Below are positions 26,044 through 34,275 of a DNA stretch of 64,000 nt, one piece after another. The notes below the pieces were generated by a model. That model had not been told where the DNA came from. It ran no database searches and worked only from the letters and a program-made list of their open reading frames with translations. Within the stretch, counting starts at the first letter, position 1, and the number at the start of each line of letters is the position of its first letter. Source of the stretch: Amycolatopsis sp. (GTDB lineage: Bacteria > Actinomycetota > Actinomycetes > Mycobacteriales > Pseudonocardiaceae); assembly GCF_025464955.1 (NCBI RefSeq), contig NZ_JAODNM010000105.1:1-64000 (forward strand). Direction: 5' to 3'. The translations under genes were made by a program, and so were the position numbers.

Positions 26044-26482
26044 GCAGCTCTCCCCGCCCCATAATCCGGCCCGCTCGCGTTCGCGTGGCCGATCCCCGCC
26101 CGGTGCCCACCGTCGCAGCCGGAGCACTCAGTCTAACCAGTGAAATCCCGGAAAATCCAGTACGCAGATGTTGACAGCTGGCGTATGCAGTCGTTTACAG
26201 TAGTGTCAGGTCGTTCACTCGACCGGGTAGATTTAACCTTCGTCCTCCGGCCTCAAGGGGTGCTCAGAAGACGACGGCCAAAGTCTGGTGCAATTTGTGC
26301 GACATCTCGCGTGCGCGCACGGCCCCACCTGTAGTAGGCTCTTGTTGTCGAGGTTGATCGTCGTTCGCGATGATCCCTCGGCCTCGGCCTGTCACCGGAC
26401 GCCGACCCCCAGGGCCTCCGGTGACAGGCCACTTACTTTTCCCAGGTGACTTACTTTTTCTGGGTGACACTGTTTGGACACT
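26044..26482. other. Long intergenic region with possible promoter and a structured element
   Basis: About 440 bases without a supported gene. It is locally AT-richer (26130-26240) than anything around it. It contains two similar octamers, GTTGACAG (26170-26177) and GTTTACAG (26193-26200), 23 bases apart. These can be read as an operator pair for the XRE regulator, or as a rightward promoter (TTGACA, 19-base spacer, TACAGT). Downstream is the stem-loop and tandem repeat listed separately. No coding frame here has a recognisable domain. Confidence 0.5.
26386..26466. repeat. Perfect 14-bp stem-loop followed by an 18-bp tandem duplication
   Basis: GGCCTGTCACCGGA (26386-26399) pairs perfectly with TCCGGTGACAGGCC (26417-26430). 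Immediately after are two copies of an 18-base unit, ACTTACTTTTCCCAGGTG (26431-26448) and a copy with two mismatches (26449-26466). It lies beyond the stop of the leftward FMN reductase gene, so the hairpin could be its terminator; the tandem repeat is unexplained. Confidence 0.65.
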
Positions 26483-26935
26483 TCAGGGCATCAGCCCGGC
26501 GGCGATGGTCGCCCCCAGTTCCCAGCACGCCGCGAGGTCCTCCTTGCCCGGCTCTCCGGTCACGGTGACGATGCCCGCCGCCTTTTCCCAGCCCAGCCCG
26601 GTGGTGATCGACTCGATCCCGCGCAGAGTTCCGGTCACGTCACTGTTCCCGTGGACGTAACAAGCGAACGGCCGACCCCGGGTGGCATCCAGGCACGGGT
26701 AGTAGACGGTGTCGAAGAAGTGCTTCAGCGCGCCCGACATGTACCCGAGGTTCGCCGGCGTGCCCAGCAGATAGCCGTCCGCCGCGAGGACATCGGACGC
26801 CGTGGCCGCGAGCGCGGGGCGGCGGACGACGTCGACGCCCGAGATCTCAGGTGCCGACGTGCCCGAGAGCACCGCCTCGAACATCGCTTGCACGTTCGGC
26901 GAAGGTGTGTGGTGCACGATCAGCAAGGTGGGCAC
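26483..26935 (-). CDS. Flavodoxin-like NAD(P)H-dependent FMN reductase
   Basis: A flavodoxin-fold protein of about 150 residues. LLIVHHTPSPNVQAMFEAVL starts the fold, and TPANLGYMSGALKHFFDTVY is the typical FMN-binding and dimer region of the NADPH-dependent FMN reductase/WrbA-like family. GTG 26935 (VPTLLIVHH) begins the domain exactly; GTG 26968 would add 11 residues. The 5' end overlaps the C-terminal part of the upstream HTH regulator frame by about 90 bases in another frame. Function: quinone, nitro or azo reduction is possible. Confidence 0.8.
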   Translation of the reverse strand: MPTLLIVHHTPSPNVQAMFEAVLSGTSAPEISGVDVVRRPALAATASDVLAADGYLLGTPANLGYMSGALKHFFDTVYYPCLDATRGRPFACYVHGNSDVTGTLRGIESITTGLGWEKAAGIVTVTGEPGKEDLAACWELGATIAAGLMP

Positions 26936-27785
26936 GGTTCGCGAGCCTGCCCGCGTGGACGTCGTCACGCAACCGCTGGAACCCCTCGCTCGAAGGAGTA
27001 CCAGGCGCGGCCGTGTAGATGATCACCTGCTGGTCGCGCTCCGGCACGAGGAGCACCTCGCAGTCGACCTCGAGCACTCCGACCACGGGGTGGACGAGGA
27101 TCTTCGTCCGGCTCCGCTCCACGTCGACGTGGTGGGTTGCCCAGATCTCGGCGAACTCGTCGCTCCCTCTCAGCAGTTCGTCGATCAGGCTGGTGAGACC
27201 GGGATCCTGGGGATACCGGGCGGTGGCCGAGCGGAGGTGGCCGGCGGTGAGCAGCCCGAACTCCCGCTGCTGCGCCGCGCTGAACCGAGATTCCGCTGCC
27301 GGATTGAGAAAGTGCCGCCGGACCAGGTTGCGGTCGCGGGCCGCGAGGGCGGCGAAGTCGCCCATCAGCGCACAGGCGAGTTGGTTCCAGGCGATGACCT
27401 CGTACTTCGCGTCGAGCACGAACGCGGCCGCGTCGTCGAGCCGATCGAGCAGGTGACGGATGCCCGGCCGGACGTCGCCGGGCGGCCCGGCCGACGGTGC
27501 CGGTGGCCCCGGCGGCTCGCCGGCGAGGCGGAACAGGTGCTCGCGCTCGTCGTCGGACAACCGCAGCGCGCGCTGGATCCCGCCCAGCACCTGCCTTGAC
27601 GGATGCGGACCCCGCGCCTGCTCGAGCCGCGTGTAGTAGTCCACGGAGATGGCGGCCAGCTCGGCGACCTCTTCCCGACGCAGGCCCGGCGTCCGGCGCC
27701 GCACACCCACCGGCAGCCCGACGTCGGACGGCGTGAGGCGCGTCCGTCGGCTGCGGAGGAAGTCCGCGAGCTGAACTCTGTCCAT
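26847..27785 (-). CDS. HTH regulator with MmyB-like ligand-binding domain
   Basis: A 312-residue regulator. The N-terminal XRE-type HTH runs VRRRTPGLRREEVAELAAIS, VDYYTRLEQARGPHPS; the C-terminal PAS-like MmyB domain includes YEVIAWNQLACALMGDF and RNLVRRHFLNPAA. Such proteins bind fatty-acid-like ligands in at least one structure. The family normally ends near PGTPSSEGFQRLRDD; here about 35 extra residues follow, overlapping the FMN reductase gene, which may reflect loss of an earlier stop codon. It is divergent from the SDR at 27871, with a perfect palindrome between them, so that SDR is its likely target. Confidence 0.88.
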   Translation of the reverse strand: MDRVQLADFLRSRRTRLTPSDVGLPVGVRRRTPGLRREEVAELAAISVDYYTRLEQARGPHPSRQVLGGIQRALRLSDDEREHLFRLAGEPPGPPAPSAGPPGDVRPGIRHLLDRLDDAAAFVLDAKYEVIAWNQLACALMGDFAALAARDRNLVRRHFLNPAAESRFSAAQQREFGLLTAGHLRSATARYPQDPGLTSLIDELLRGSDEFAEIWATHHVDVERSRTKILVHPVVGVLEVDCEVLLVPERDQQVIIYTAAPGTPSSEGFQRLRDDVHAGRLANRAHLADRAPHTFAERASDVRGGALGHVGT

Positions 27786-27817
27786 GACCTGAGCTAACCA
27801 AAATCCGGCGGTCGCAG

Positions 27818-27838
27818 CCAGGGACCGGCGGTCCCTGG
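27818..27838. promoter_or_regulatory. Perfect palindrome in the divergent HTH/SDR intergenic region
   Basis: CCAGGGACC (27818-27826), GGC, GGTCCCTGG (27830-27838). It lies 33 bases before the HTH start and 33 bases before the SDR ATG, a symmetrical position suited to control both promoters. It is a likely operator for the divergent HTH regulator. Confidence 0.65.
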
Positions 27839-27870
27839 TGAGGCCACGGCCACCGGAACAGGCTGGAACC

Positions 27871-28587
27871 ATGACGAAAACAACCAAAATCGCACTGGTC
27901 ACCGGCGCGAACAAGGGAATTGGCAAGGAAATCGCCCGCCAACTCGGGCAGCAGGGGGTGACGGTGCTCGTCGGCGCTCGTGACATCGAACGCGGTGAAC
28001 GGGCCGCCGAAGAGGTTGGCGCGGTGGGTTCCGTGCGACTCGATGTCACGGACGCGGAGTCCGTGGCGGACGCCGTCAAGCGCGTCGAGCACGACTTCGG
28101 CCGGCTCGACATCCTGGTGAACAACGCCGGCATCGCGCTGGACCGGGCGCCGGTCACCGAACTACCGATCGAGGTCCTGCGGCAGACATACGAGACGAAC
28201 GTCTTCGGCGTCGCCGCGGTGACCAACGCCTTCCTGCCGCTGCTCCGGAAATCGGCGTCGCCTCGGATCGTGAACGTTTCCAGCGCGCTCGGGTCGATCA
28301 CGGCGGCAGCCAATCAGGACGAGGCGTCGGCCGGATCGAGGTTTCTCGGCTACAACTCGTCCAAGTCCGCGCTGAACGCGATGACCGTCATCTACGCCAA
28401 CGAACTGCGCGATGCCGGAGTGAAGGTCAACGCGATCAACCCGGGTTACTGCGCGACGGATCTGAACGGCCACCAGGGCGACCTCGACCCGGCACAGGGC
28501 GCCGCCGTCGCCGTCGGCGTCGCCCTGTCGCCGGATGACGGCCCGACGGGCGAATTCCATACCGAGGGCGGCACCCTTCCCTGGTAA
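27871..28587 (+). CDS. Short-chain dehydrogenase/reductase
   Basis: A 238-residue classical SDR. Cofactor site TGANKGIGKEIARQLG, NNAG motif in ILVNNAGIAL, catalytic Ser in NVSSALGSI, and YNSSKSALN giving the YxxxK pair. NPGYCATDLN follows. The sequence is close to plant/bacterial carbonyl-reductase-like SDRs, preferring NADPH (basic residue after GARD). ATG 27871 fits the fold start. Divergently transcribed from the MmyB-type regulator; the shared palindrome suggests ligand-induced expression. It ends four bases before the convergent phosphosugar mutase stop. Confidence 0.92.
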   Translation: MTKTTKIALVTGANKGIGKEIARQLGQQGVTVLVGARDIERGERAAEEVGAVGSVRLDVTDAESVADAVKRVEHDFGRLDILVNNAGIALDRAPVTELPIEVLRQTYETNVFGVAAVTNAFLPLLRKSASPRIVNVSSALGSITAAANQDEASAGSRFLGYNSSKSALNAMTVIYANELRDAGVKVNAINPGYCATDLNGHQGDLDPAQGAAVAVGVALSPDDGPTGEFHTEGGTLPW

Positions 28588-28591
28588 GTCC

Positions 28592-30253
28592 TTACCGCAG
28601 CAGGGCCTCGATGTCGGCGCGCAGGGTGGCGAGGCGTTCGGCAGCCGCTTTGCGTGCCTGCGTCAGGGCTTCGGCGTCGGCCACCGGCTCGACGATCTCC
28701 AGGTAGGCCTTCAGCTTGGGCTCGGTGCCGGACGGGCGCACGACGACGCGCAGGCCCTCGCCGCGCAGCCGGAGCACGTCGGCTTCCGGCAGGAGGTCCT
28801 CCTGGGTGACGTCGATCCCGCCGAGCGTTTGCGGCGGGGTGGCGCGCAGGCCGGCCATCAGCCGCGACCGCACGCTCAGGTCGTCGACGCGCAGGGCGAT
28901 CTGGTCGGTCACATACACCCCGTGCCGCACAGCCAGCTCGTCGAGGACGTCGAGCGGGCTTCGGCCCTCGGCCTTCAGCGTCGCGGCGAACGACGCGGCG
29001 AGTACGGCGGCGGCGATTCCGTCCTTGTCCCGCACGAAGTCCGGGTTCACGCACAGTCCCAGCGCTTCTTCATAGGCGAAGACGAGCCCGTCGCCGGCGC
29101 GGACGAGCCACTTGAACCCCGTCAGTGTTTCGGCGTAGCGGGCGCCGTGGAACTTCGCGATCTCGCCGAGCATCGACGAGGACACGATCGTCGTCGCCAC
29201 CAGCGGGGAGAGCGCTGGGCCGACCATCGCTGTGTCCATAGTGGACAGCAGGTGCTCGCCGAGCAGGACCCCGGATTCGTCCCCGCGCAGCATCCGCCAC
29301 CGGCCGTCGGCGTCGCGGACGCCGAGTGCGCAGCGGTCCGCGTCCGGGTCGAGCGCGATCGCCAGGTCGGCGTCGGTTTCGGCGGCCAGCGCGAGGAGCA
29401 GGTCCGTCGCGCCGGGCTCCTCGGGGTTCGGGAACGACACGGTCGGGAAGTCCGCGTCCGGCTCGCTCTGCGCGCCGACCAGGTGCGGCTTGGCGAACCC
29501 GGCGCCCTGCAGGGCACTGGCGAGCGTGGCCGCGCCGACGCCGTGCAGCGCGGTCGCCGCGATCTTCAACTCGCGTGCCGTGCCGCGCGGCAGGGCCGCG
29601 ACTTCGGCGAGGTAGGCGTCGAGGAGATCGTCACCCAACGTCGTCGCGCCCGGTGCCTTCGGCACGCTCACCGCGCTGGGCGCGGCCTCGATCGCGCGCT
29701 CGATCTGGCCGTCGGACGGCGGCACGATCTGGCCGCCCGTCTCGTCGTAGAGCTTGTACCCGTTGTCGGCGGGAGGATTGTGCGACGCGGTGATCTGGAT
29801 CCCGGCGACCGCGCCCAGATGCTTGACGGCGAACGCGAGCACCGGCGTCGGCAGTGGCCCAGGCAGCACCTTGACCTGGAAGTTCGCCGCGACGAGCACC
29901 TCCGCGGCGGCCTTCGCGAACGCCTCCGAGCCGTGCCGGGCGTCGCGGCCGACGACCACGACACCGCCGCCCTGGCCCCGCGCGTTGAGCCAGGTCGCGA
30001 CCCCGGCGGTGGTCCGGGTGACGACGGCGACGTTCATCCCGTTCGGCCCCGCGCGCACCGGGCCGCGCAGGCCGGCCGTGCCGAACTCGAGCGGGCCCGC
30101 CATGCGGTCCGCGAGGTCCTCGGCCGCGCCCGGTTCCCGGCCCATCGCCCGGGCGAGCAGCCCCTGCAGTTCCGCGCGCGCGGCTGGGTCGACGTCGTCG
30201 GCGATCCAGCGGAACGCCTTGTCCCGCAGTGCCGGTGTCAGTGATGTGTCCAC
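28592..30253 (-). CDS. Phosphomannomutase/phosphoglucomutase-family phospho-sugar mutase
   Basis: A 553-residue alpha-D-phosphohexomutase. The phosphoserine loop is ITASHNPPADNGYKLY, the Mg site is LDPDADRCALG, the sugar loop is TGFKWLV with AYEEALG, and the phosphate-binding end is VVRPSGTEPKLKAYLE. The length and N-terminal extension fit the PMM/PGM type that interconverts hexose or pentose 1- and 5/6-phosphates (PmmB-like; deoxyribose 1-phosphate is a plausible substrate near nucleoside-salvage genes). GTG 30253 has TAGGCT six bases upstream on the minus strand, so a leaderless transcript is likely. Confidence 0.92.
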   Translation of the reverse strand: MDTSLTPALRDKAFRWIADDVDPAARAELQGLLARAMGREPGAAEDLADRMAGPLEFGTAGLRGPVRAGPNGMNVAVVTRTTAGVATWLNARGQGGGVVVVGRDARHGSEAFAKAAAEVLVAANFQVKVLPGPLPTPVLAFAVKHLGAVAGIQITASHNPPADNGYKLYDETGGQIVPPSDGQIERAIEAAPSAVSVPKAPGATTLGDDLLDAYLAEVAALPRGTARELKIAATALHGVGAATLASALQGAGFAKPHLVGAQSEPDADFPTVSFPNPEEPGATDLLLALAAETDADLAIALDPDADRCALGVRDADGRWRMLRGDESGVLLGEHLLSTMDTAMVGPALSPLVATTIVSSSMLGEIAKFHGARYAETLTGFKWLVRAGDGLVFAYEEALGLCVNPDFVRDKDGIAAAVLAASFAATLKAEGRSPLDVLDELAVRHGVYVTDQIALRVDDLSVRSRLMAGLRATPPQTLGGIDVTQEDLLPEADVLRLRGEGLRVVVRPSGTEPKLKAYLEIVEPVADAEALTQARKAAAERLATLRADIEALLR

Positions 30254-30336
30254 AGACGCAGCCTAGTGTCCAGCTTCGGTGACTATGTTCACGCCGCGTG
30301 CCCGATTGGACACGGAACTTCGCTAGGCTCGGCCCA

Positions 30337-31479
30337 ATGCGGTTGCTGTTCGCCTCACTGGCGTCCCACGGTCATATTTATCCGTTGCTACCACTGGCCT
30401 TCGCCGCGCGCGAAGCCGGACATGAAGTCATTTTCGCGACGGGGGAGGAGTTTCTGGACGATTTGCGCTCGGCCGGGTTGAAGGTCGCCTTGGCCGGCGG
30501 CTCGCTGGGCGACGCCTTTACCGAAGCTCATCCCGGCTCTCGGCACGGAATTTCACCCGAGGTGGCGACGAAGGTGATGTCGAAGGTGTTCGGCGATGTC
30601 ATGCCACGCCACGTCGTCCACGACCTCGGCCCGGTTTTCGACGAGTTCAAGCCGGACCTGGTCATCCACGAGGTGGCCAACGCCGGAGCCGGGATGGCGG
30701 CCGCGGTCGCCGGGATCCCGGCACTCGCCCACTCCGTCTCGCGCGGCTCGGCGGCCGAGTCCGACGCCGCGGTCTCCGAAGCGATGCGGCCGTTCGCCGC
30801 GGAACTCGGGCTTCCCGAGCCTGGCGACCAGGCGCTCCTCCTGGGGAACCGGTGTCTGGACATCTGGCCCGACTCGCTGCAGGCCGCCACGTTCGTCGCG
30901 GGGGTCGACCGGATCCCGCTGCGGCCGGTCGCCTGGAGCCCGCCCGGTGAGCTGCCCGAGGGAATCCGCGACAAGACCCGGCCGCTGGTCTACCTGACGC
31001 TGGGCACGGCGTTCGGCCATGCCGGGGTACTCCGCGCGGCCATCGACGGACTGTCACGGCTGCCCGTGGACGTCCTCCTGTCCGCGGGCCCGACCGTCTG
31101 GGTCGACGACCTCGGCGCGGCGCCGGACAACGTGCGGATCCTGGACTGGGTGCCGCAGGCCGAGCTGCTGCCGCACGTCGACATCGTCGTGCACCACGGC
31201 GGGAGCGGGACCACGCTCGGCGCGTTGGGGGCGGGGAAACCGCAGTTGATCATGCCGCAGGGCGCCGACCAGTTCATCAACGCGGAAGCCGTGCTGGCCG
31301 CCGGAACGGGCGCGCGTCTGCTGCCGGGGGAACTGACCGCGGACGCCGTCGCCGAGCAGGTGCGAACGCTCTTGGACAGCGAGTCCGTCCAGGCCGCCAC
31401 GCAGCGGGTTTTCGACGAGATCGCCGCGATGCCGTCACCCGAGGAGATCGCCGCCCGCCTGCCCGCCCTGGCCGGCTAG
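30337..31479 (+). CDS. GT1-family (UGT-like) glycosyltransferase
   Basis: A 380-residue enzyme of the macrolide/erythromycin glycosyltransferase type. N-terminal acceptor domain: FASLASHGHIYPLLPLAFAA with the catalytic His. C-terminal donor domain: VYLTLGTAF, WVPQAELLPHVDIVVHHGGS, GTTLGALGAGKPQLIMPQGADQ. It transfers a nucleotide-activated sugar to a small molecule; no other antibiotic genes surround it, so self-protection or lipid/secondary glycosylation is open. ATG 30337 stands seven bases after TAGGCT (30324-30329), a leaderless start, divergent from the mutase gene. It terminates 29 bases before the convergent purine phosphorylase stop. Confidence 0.9.
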   Translation: MRLLFASLASHGHIYPLLPLAFAAREAGHEVIFATGEEFLDDLRSAGLKVALAGGSLGDAFTEAHPGSRHGISPEVATKVMSKVFGDVMPRHVVHDLGPVFDEFKPDLVIHEVANAGAGMAAAVAGIPALAHSVSRGSAAESDAAVSEAMRPFAAELGLPEPGDQALLLGNRCLDIWPDSLQAATFVAGVDRIPLRPVAWSPPGELPEGIRDKTRPLVYLTLGTAFGHAGVLRAAIDGLSRLPVDVLLSAGPTVWVDDLGAAPDNVRILDWVPQAELLPHVDIVVHHGGSGTTLGALGAGKPQLIMPQGADQFINAEAVLAAGTGARLLPGELTADAVAEQVRTLLDSESVQAATQRVFDEIAAMPSPEEIAARLPALAG

Positions 31480-31508
31480 GGCGGTCCCGTCAAGGGTCGT
31501 GCGCAACG

Positions 31509-32288
31509 TCAGGCCCGGGCGACGAGGGCGCGCAGCAGGGTGCCCATTTCGGTCGCGGCGGCGCGGCCGGCTTCGAGGACCTCGGTGTGGTTCAGCGGTT
31601 CGCCGGTCATTCCGGCGGCCAGGTTGGTCACCAGGGACAGCCCGAACACCTCGAGCCCGGCGGCGCGGGCCGCGATGGCCTCCAGCACGGTCGACATGCC
31701 GACCAGGTCGGCGCCCATCGTCCGCAGCATGCGGATCTCGGCCGGGGTCTCGAAATGCGGCCCGGTCAGCCCCGCGTAGACGCCCTCTTCGAGCGTCGGG
31801 TCGACCTCGAGCGCGATCGCGCGCAGCCGCGCCGAATACAGGTCCGTCAGGTCGACGAAGTTCGCGCCGACGATCGGCGACCGCGCGGTCAGGTTGAGGT
31901 GGTCCGAGATCAGCACCGGCTGGCCGACCCGGAAGCCCTGGCGCAGGCCGCCCGCCGCGTTGGTCAGCAGCACGGTCTTCGCGCCGGCGGCGGCGGCCGT
32001 GCGCACGTTGTGCACGACCGGGTCGATGCCCTTGCCCTCGTAGAAGTGCGTGCGGCCGAGCAGCACCAGCGCGCGCTTGCCGTCGACGTCGACCGAACGC
32101 ACGGTGCCGCCGTGCCCGACCGCGCTCGGCGCCTCGAAGCCGGGCAGTTCGGCCAGCGGGATTTCGGTCACCGGGGTGCCGATGATGTCGGCGGCGGGTC
32201 GCCAGCCTGATCCCAGCACGACCGCGATGTCGTGCTTTTCGATTCCCGTGCGCTCCGCGATGACCGCGGCAGCCTCGTTTTCCACCAT
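31509..32288 (-). CDS. Purine-nucleoside phosphorylase
   Basis: A 259-residue trimeric-type PNP (DeoD/PunA of actinobacteria). Phosphate loop VVLGSGWRPAAD, GRTHFYEG, TNAAGGLRQGF, HLNLTARSPIVGAN, and the base-recognition block TGPHFETPAEIRML with GMSTVLEAIAARAAG and SLVTNLAAG. It splits (deoxy)inosine/guanosine with phosphate to give the base and (deoxy)ribose 1-phosphate, which the nearby mutase and DeoC can process. ATG 32288 is preceded by TACGCT at seven bases (leaderless); the much longer open frame upstream is only the antisense-frame shadow of the kinase gene. Confidence 0.94.
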   Translation of the reverse strand: MVENEAAAVIAERTGIEKHDIAVVLGSGWRPAADIIGTPVTEIPLAELPGFEAPSAVGHGGTVRSVDVDGKRALVLLGRTHFYEGKGIDPVVHNVRTAAAAGAKTVLLTNAAGGLRQGFRVGQPVLISDHLNLTARSPIVGANFVDLTDLYSARLRAIALEVDPTLEEGVYAGLTGPHFETPAEIRMLRTMGADLVGMSTVLEAIAARAAGLEVFGLSLVTNLAAGMTGEPLNHTEVLEAGRAAATEMGTLLRALVARA

Positions 32289-32320
32289 GGCGCAGAGCGT
32301 ATCCGGACGCCCCCGCGCGG

Positions 32321-34138
32321 TCAGTCGGCGTTGGCGAAGGTGGGCGCGACCTGGTCGAACAGCTCCGTGCGGCCGGCGCCCTGCTGGTCGACGGGGACGG
32401 TCACCGACACCACCCAGAGGCTGGTGCCCTTCCCGAAGACCTGCGCGTACGTCGTCCTGGTCAGTGGCGCGCCGCTGGCCGACTGGTGGCCTTCGATGGT
32501 GTTGTAGACCACGACGGCCTCGTTCTCGCCGCCGACCGGCGCTTGCCCGAGCCTGCGGATGGGGACGTACTCGTTGCGCGGCCAGTTCGTGGGCAGCCAT
32601 TCGCTGTACGCGTCGGTCGACGGGTACCTGGCGAAGTAGTCCGCGAACCGCTGCACCGCGACCGTCCGGCGGCCGTCCGGGGCGACGAACTGCACGACCG
32701 TGTTGGACGCCAGCTTGCTGCCGGGCTGCTGGGCGACGAACTCCGCCCAGTCGGCCGGGACCTTGATGGTGAACAAGCCGCCCTTGGTGCCGTTGTAGTT
32801 GGTTGCGTCGCCGCTGCGTTGGACCAGCGTCAGCGGCTGCGACGGCGGGGCCTGCGGCTGCGCGGCCGGTGGCTTGCCCGGTGGCGTGAGCGGCTGCTGC
32901 CCGATCGTCCTGGCCAGCGCGAACCCGCCGCCGGCCGCGGCGGCGAAGAGCAGCACGGCGACGATGGAGAGCACCACCCCGGCCAGCGCGCCACGGCTGT
33001 GCGACGCCGGCCGGGCCGCCGCTGTCACCGGTACCGCCATGGTGGGCGTCGGCAGTACGGGACGCGGAGAGCCGGTGGACGACGGCGAGGTCATGAACGG
33101 CAGCGGTCCGGGGTCGGACGCTAGCTCTGAGCTGGATTCCGAAGACGACGCTGACGACGCTGCCGATGCTGCCGACGCTGACGAAGACGCCGACGCCTTC
33201 TTCGGCGGCGCGACGACCTTGATGACCTGCGTGTCGGTGGGGTCGAGCTGCGCGGAGGTCTTCTGGCCGTCGGGCGTGCGGAACAGTTCGGCGCCGAACA
33301 GGTCGTGCGGGGTCTTGGCCTGCAGCGGGTGCAGCAGCTGCCGGACGTCGCGCAGGGACATCCGGGCCGTCGGCTCCTTGGCCATCAAGGCGCTGATGAC
33401 CGACGCGAGCGGACCGGGTGAAGGCTGCGGCACCTCGCCGTTGACGACCAGGCCGACGGTCTCCAGTGGGTCGCCGTCGGCGTCGTACGGGGGATGGCCC
33501 TCGACGGAGGCGAAGATCGTGGCGCCGAGCCCCCACAGGTCCGCGCCGGTGGTCACGGCGCCGCCCGACGCCACCTCCGGGGCGATGTAGGCGGGGGAGC
33601 CCAGCATCATGCCGGTGCGGGTCATGGTGGCTTCGGAGACGTTCCGGGCGATGCCGAAGTCCGTCAGCTTGATCCGGCCGTCCGCGGCGACCAGGACGTT
33701 CCCCGGTTTGACGTCACGGTGGGTGATGCCGGCGGCGTGTGCGGCCTCCAGCGCGGCGGCGACGGCGTTGCCCACCGCGGCCGCCTGCTCGACGCTGAGC
33801 GGCCCGTGGTCGCGCAGAATGTGGGCGAGGCTGCGGGACGGCAGCAGCTCCATCACCACGAACGGCTCGCCATTCTCGCGGGCGACGTCGTGCAGGATGA
33901 TCACGTTCGGGTGCGAAAGCACGGCGATCGCCCTGGCCTCGCGCAGGGTCCGCTCGCGCAGCTCGTCGGCGTGCGCCGGCGGCACCCCGGGCGGCAGCCG
34001 GACCTCCTTGACCGCGACCGGCCGGTGCAGGAACTCGTCGTACGCCGACCAGACGGTGCCCATCGACCCGGAGCCGAGCACTGAGCGCAGGCGGTAGCGC
34101 CCGGCGACGACGCGCGTCTCTTCGCTGGAGGTGGACAC
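32321..34138 (-). CDS. Membrane Ser/Thr protein kinase (PknB-type)
   Basis: A 605-residue eukaryotic-like kinase. Catalytic domain about 12-270: GSGSMGTVW P-loop, VAVKEV lysine, HRDVKPGN catalytic loop, TDFGIAR DFG, and APE in YIAPEVASG. A Ser/Ala-rich low-complexity linker (about 320-350), a Pro-rich stretch, one transmembrane helix near 385-408, and an extracytoplasmic domain of about 190 residues follow. That domain (KGGLFTIKVPADWAEF, RTVAVQRFADYFARYPSTD) has no PASTA repeats, so it is not PknB itself; a sensor of unknown ligand. GTG start 34138. Adjacent to, but not overlapping, the PNP gene. Confidence 0.92.
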   Translation of the reverse strand: MSTSSEETRVVAGRYRLRSVLGSGSMGTVWSAYDEFLHRPVAVKEVRLPPGVPPAHADELRERTLREARAIAVLSHPNVIILHDVARENGEPFVVMELLPSRSLAHILRDHGPLSVEQAAAVGNAVAAALEAAHAAGITHRDVKPGNVLVAADGRIKLTDFGIARNVSEATMTRTGMMLGSPAYIAPEVASGGAVTTGADLWGLGATIFASVEGHPPYDADGDPLETVGLVVNGEVPQPSPGPLASVISALMAKEPTARMSLRDVRQLLHPLQAKTPHDLFGAELFRTPDGQKTSAQLDPTDTQVIKVVAPPKKASASSSASAASAASSASSSESSSELASDPGPLPFMTSPSSTGSPRPVLPTPTMAVPVTAAARPASHSRGALAGVVLSIVAVLLFAAAAGGGFALARTIGQQPLTPPGKPPAAQPQAPPSQPLTLVQRSGDATNYNGTKGGLFTIKVPADWAEFVAQQPGSKLASNTVVQFVAPDGRRTVAVQRFADYFARYPSTDAYSEWLPTNWPRNEYVPIRRLGQAPVGGENEAVVVYNTIEGHQSASGAPLTRTTYAQVFGKGTSLWVVSVTVPVDQQGAGRTELFDQVAPTFANAD

Positions 34139-34275
34139 GGCCCTATTGTGTCGGACCCGCTGTCACACGGCTACGCGCCCTTTGTCAACAGCTGTCCAGG
34201 GGGTACCCCTGGACACCTGGGGCGGCGACCAGAGTCACAGCGCGGGATCGTGGAGTGGCTCTACCATCACTAGGT

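Noticed and set aside
30337..31479. Antibiotic-biosynthesis cluster around the glycosyltransferase
   Set aside because: The adjacent genes are a phosphosugar mutase, a nucleoside phosphorylase and a kinase; no core biosynthetic enzyme or sugar-nucleotide pathway is present.
32289..33536. A long upstream extension of the purine phosphorylase frame
   Set aside because: The extension overlaps the Ser/Thr kinase on the same strand in another frame, is Arg/Ala-rich, and the phosphorylase begins naturally at ATG 32288 with a leaderless promoter.
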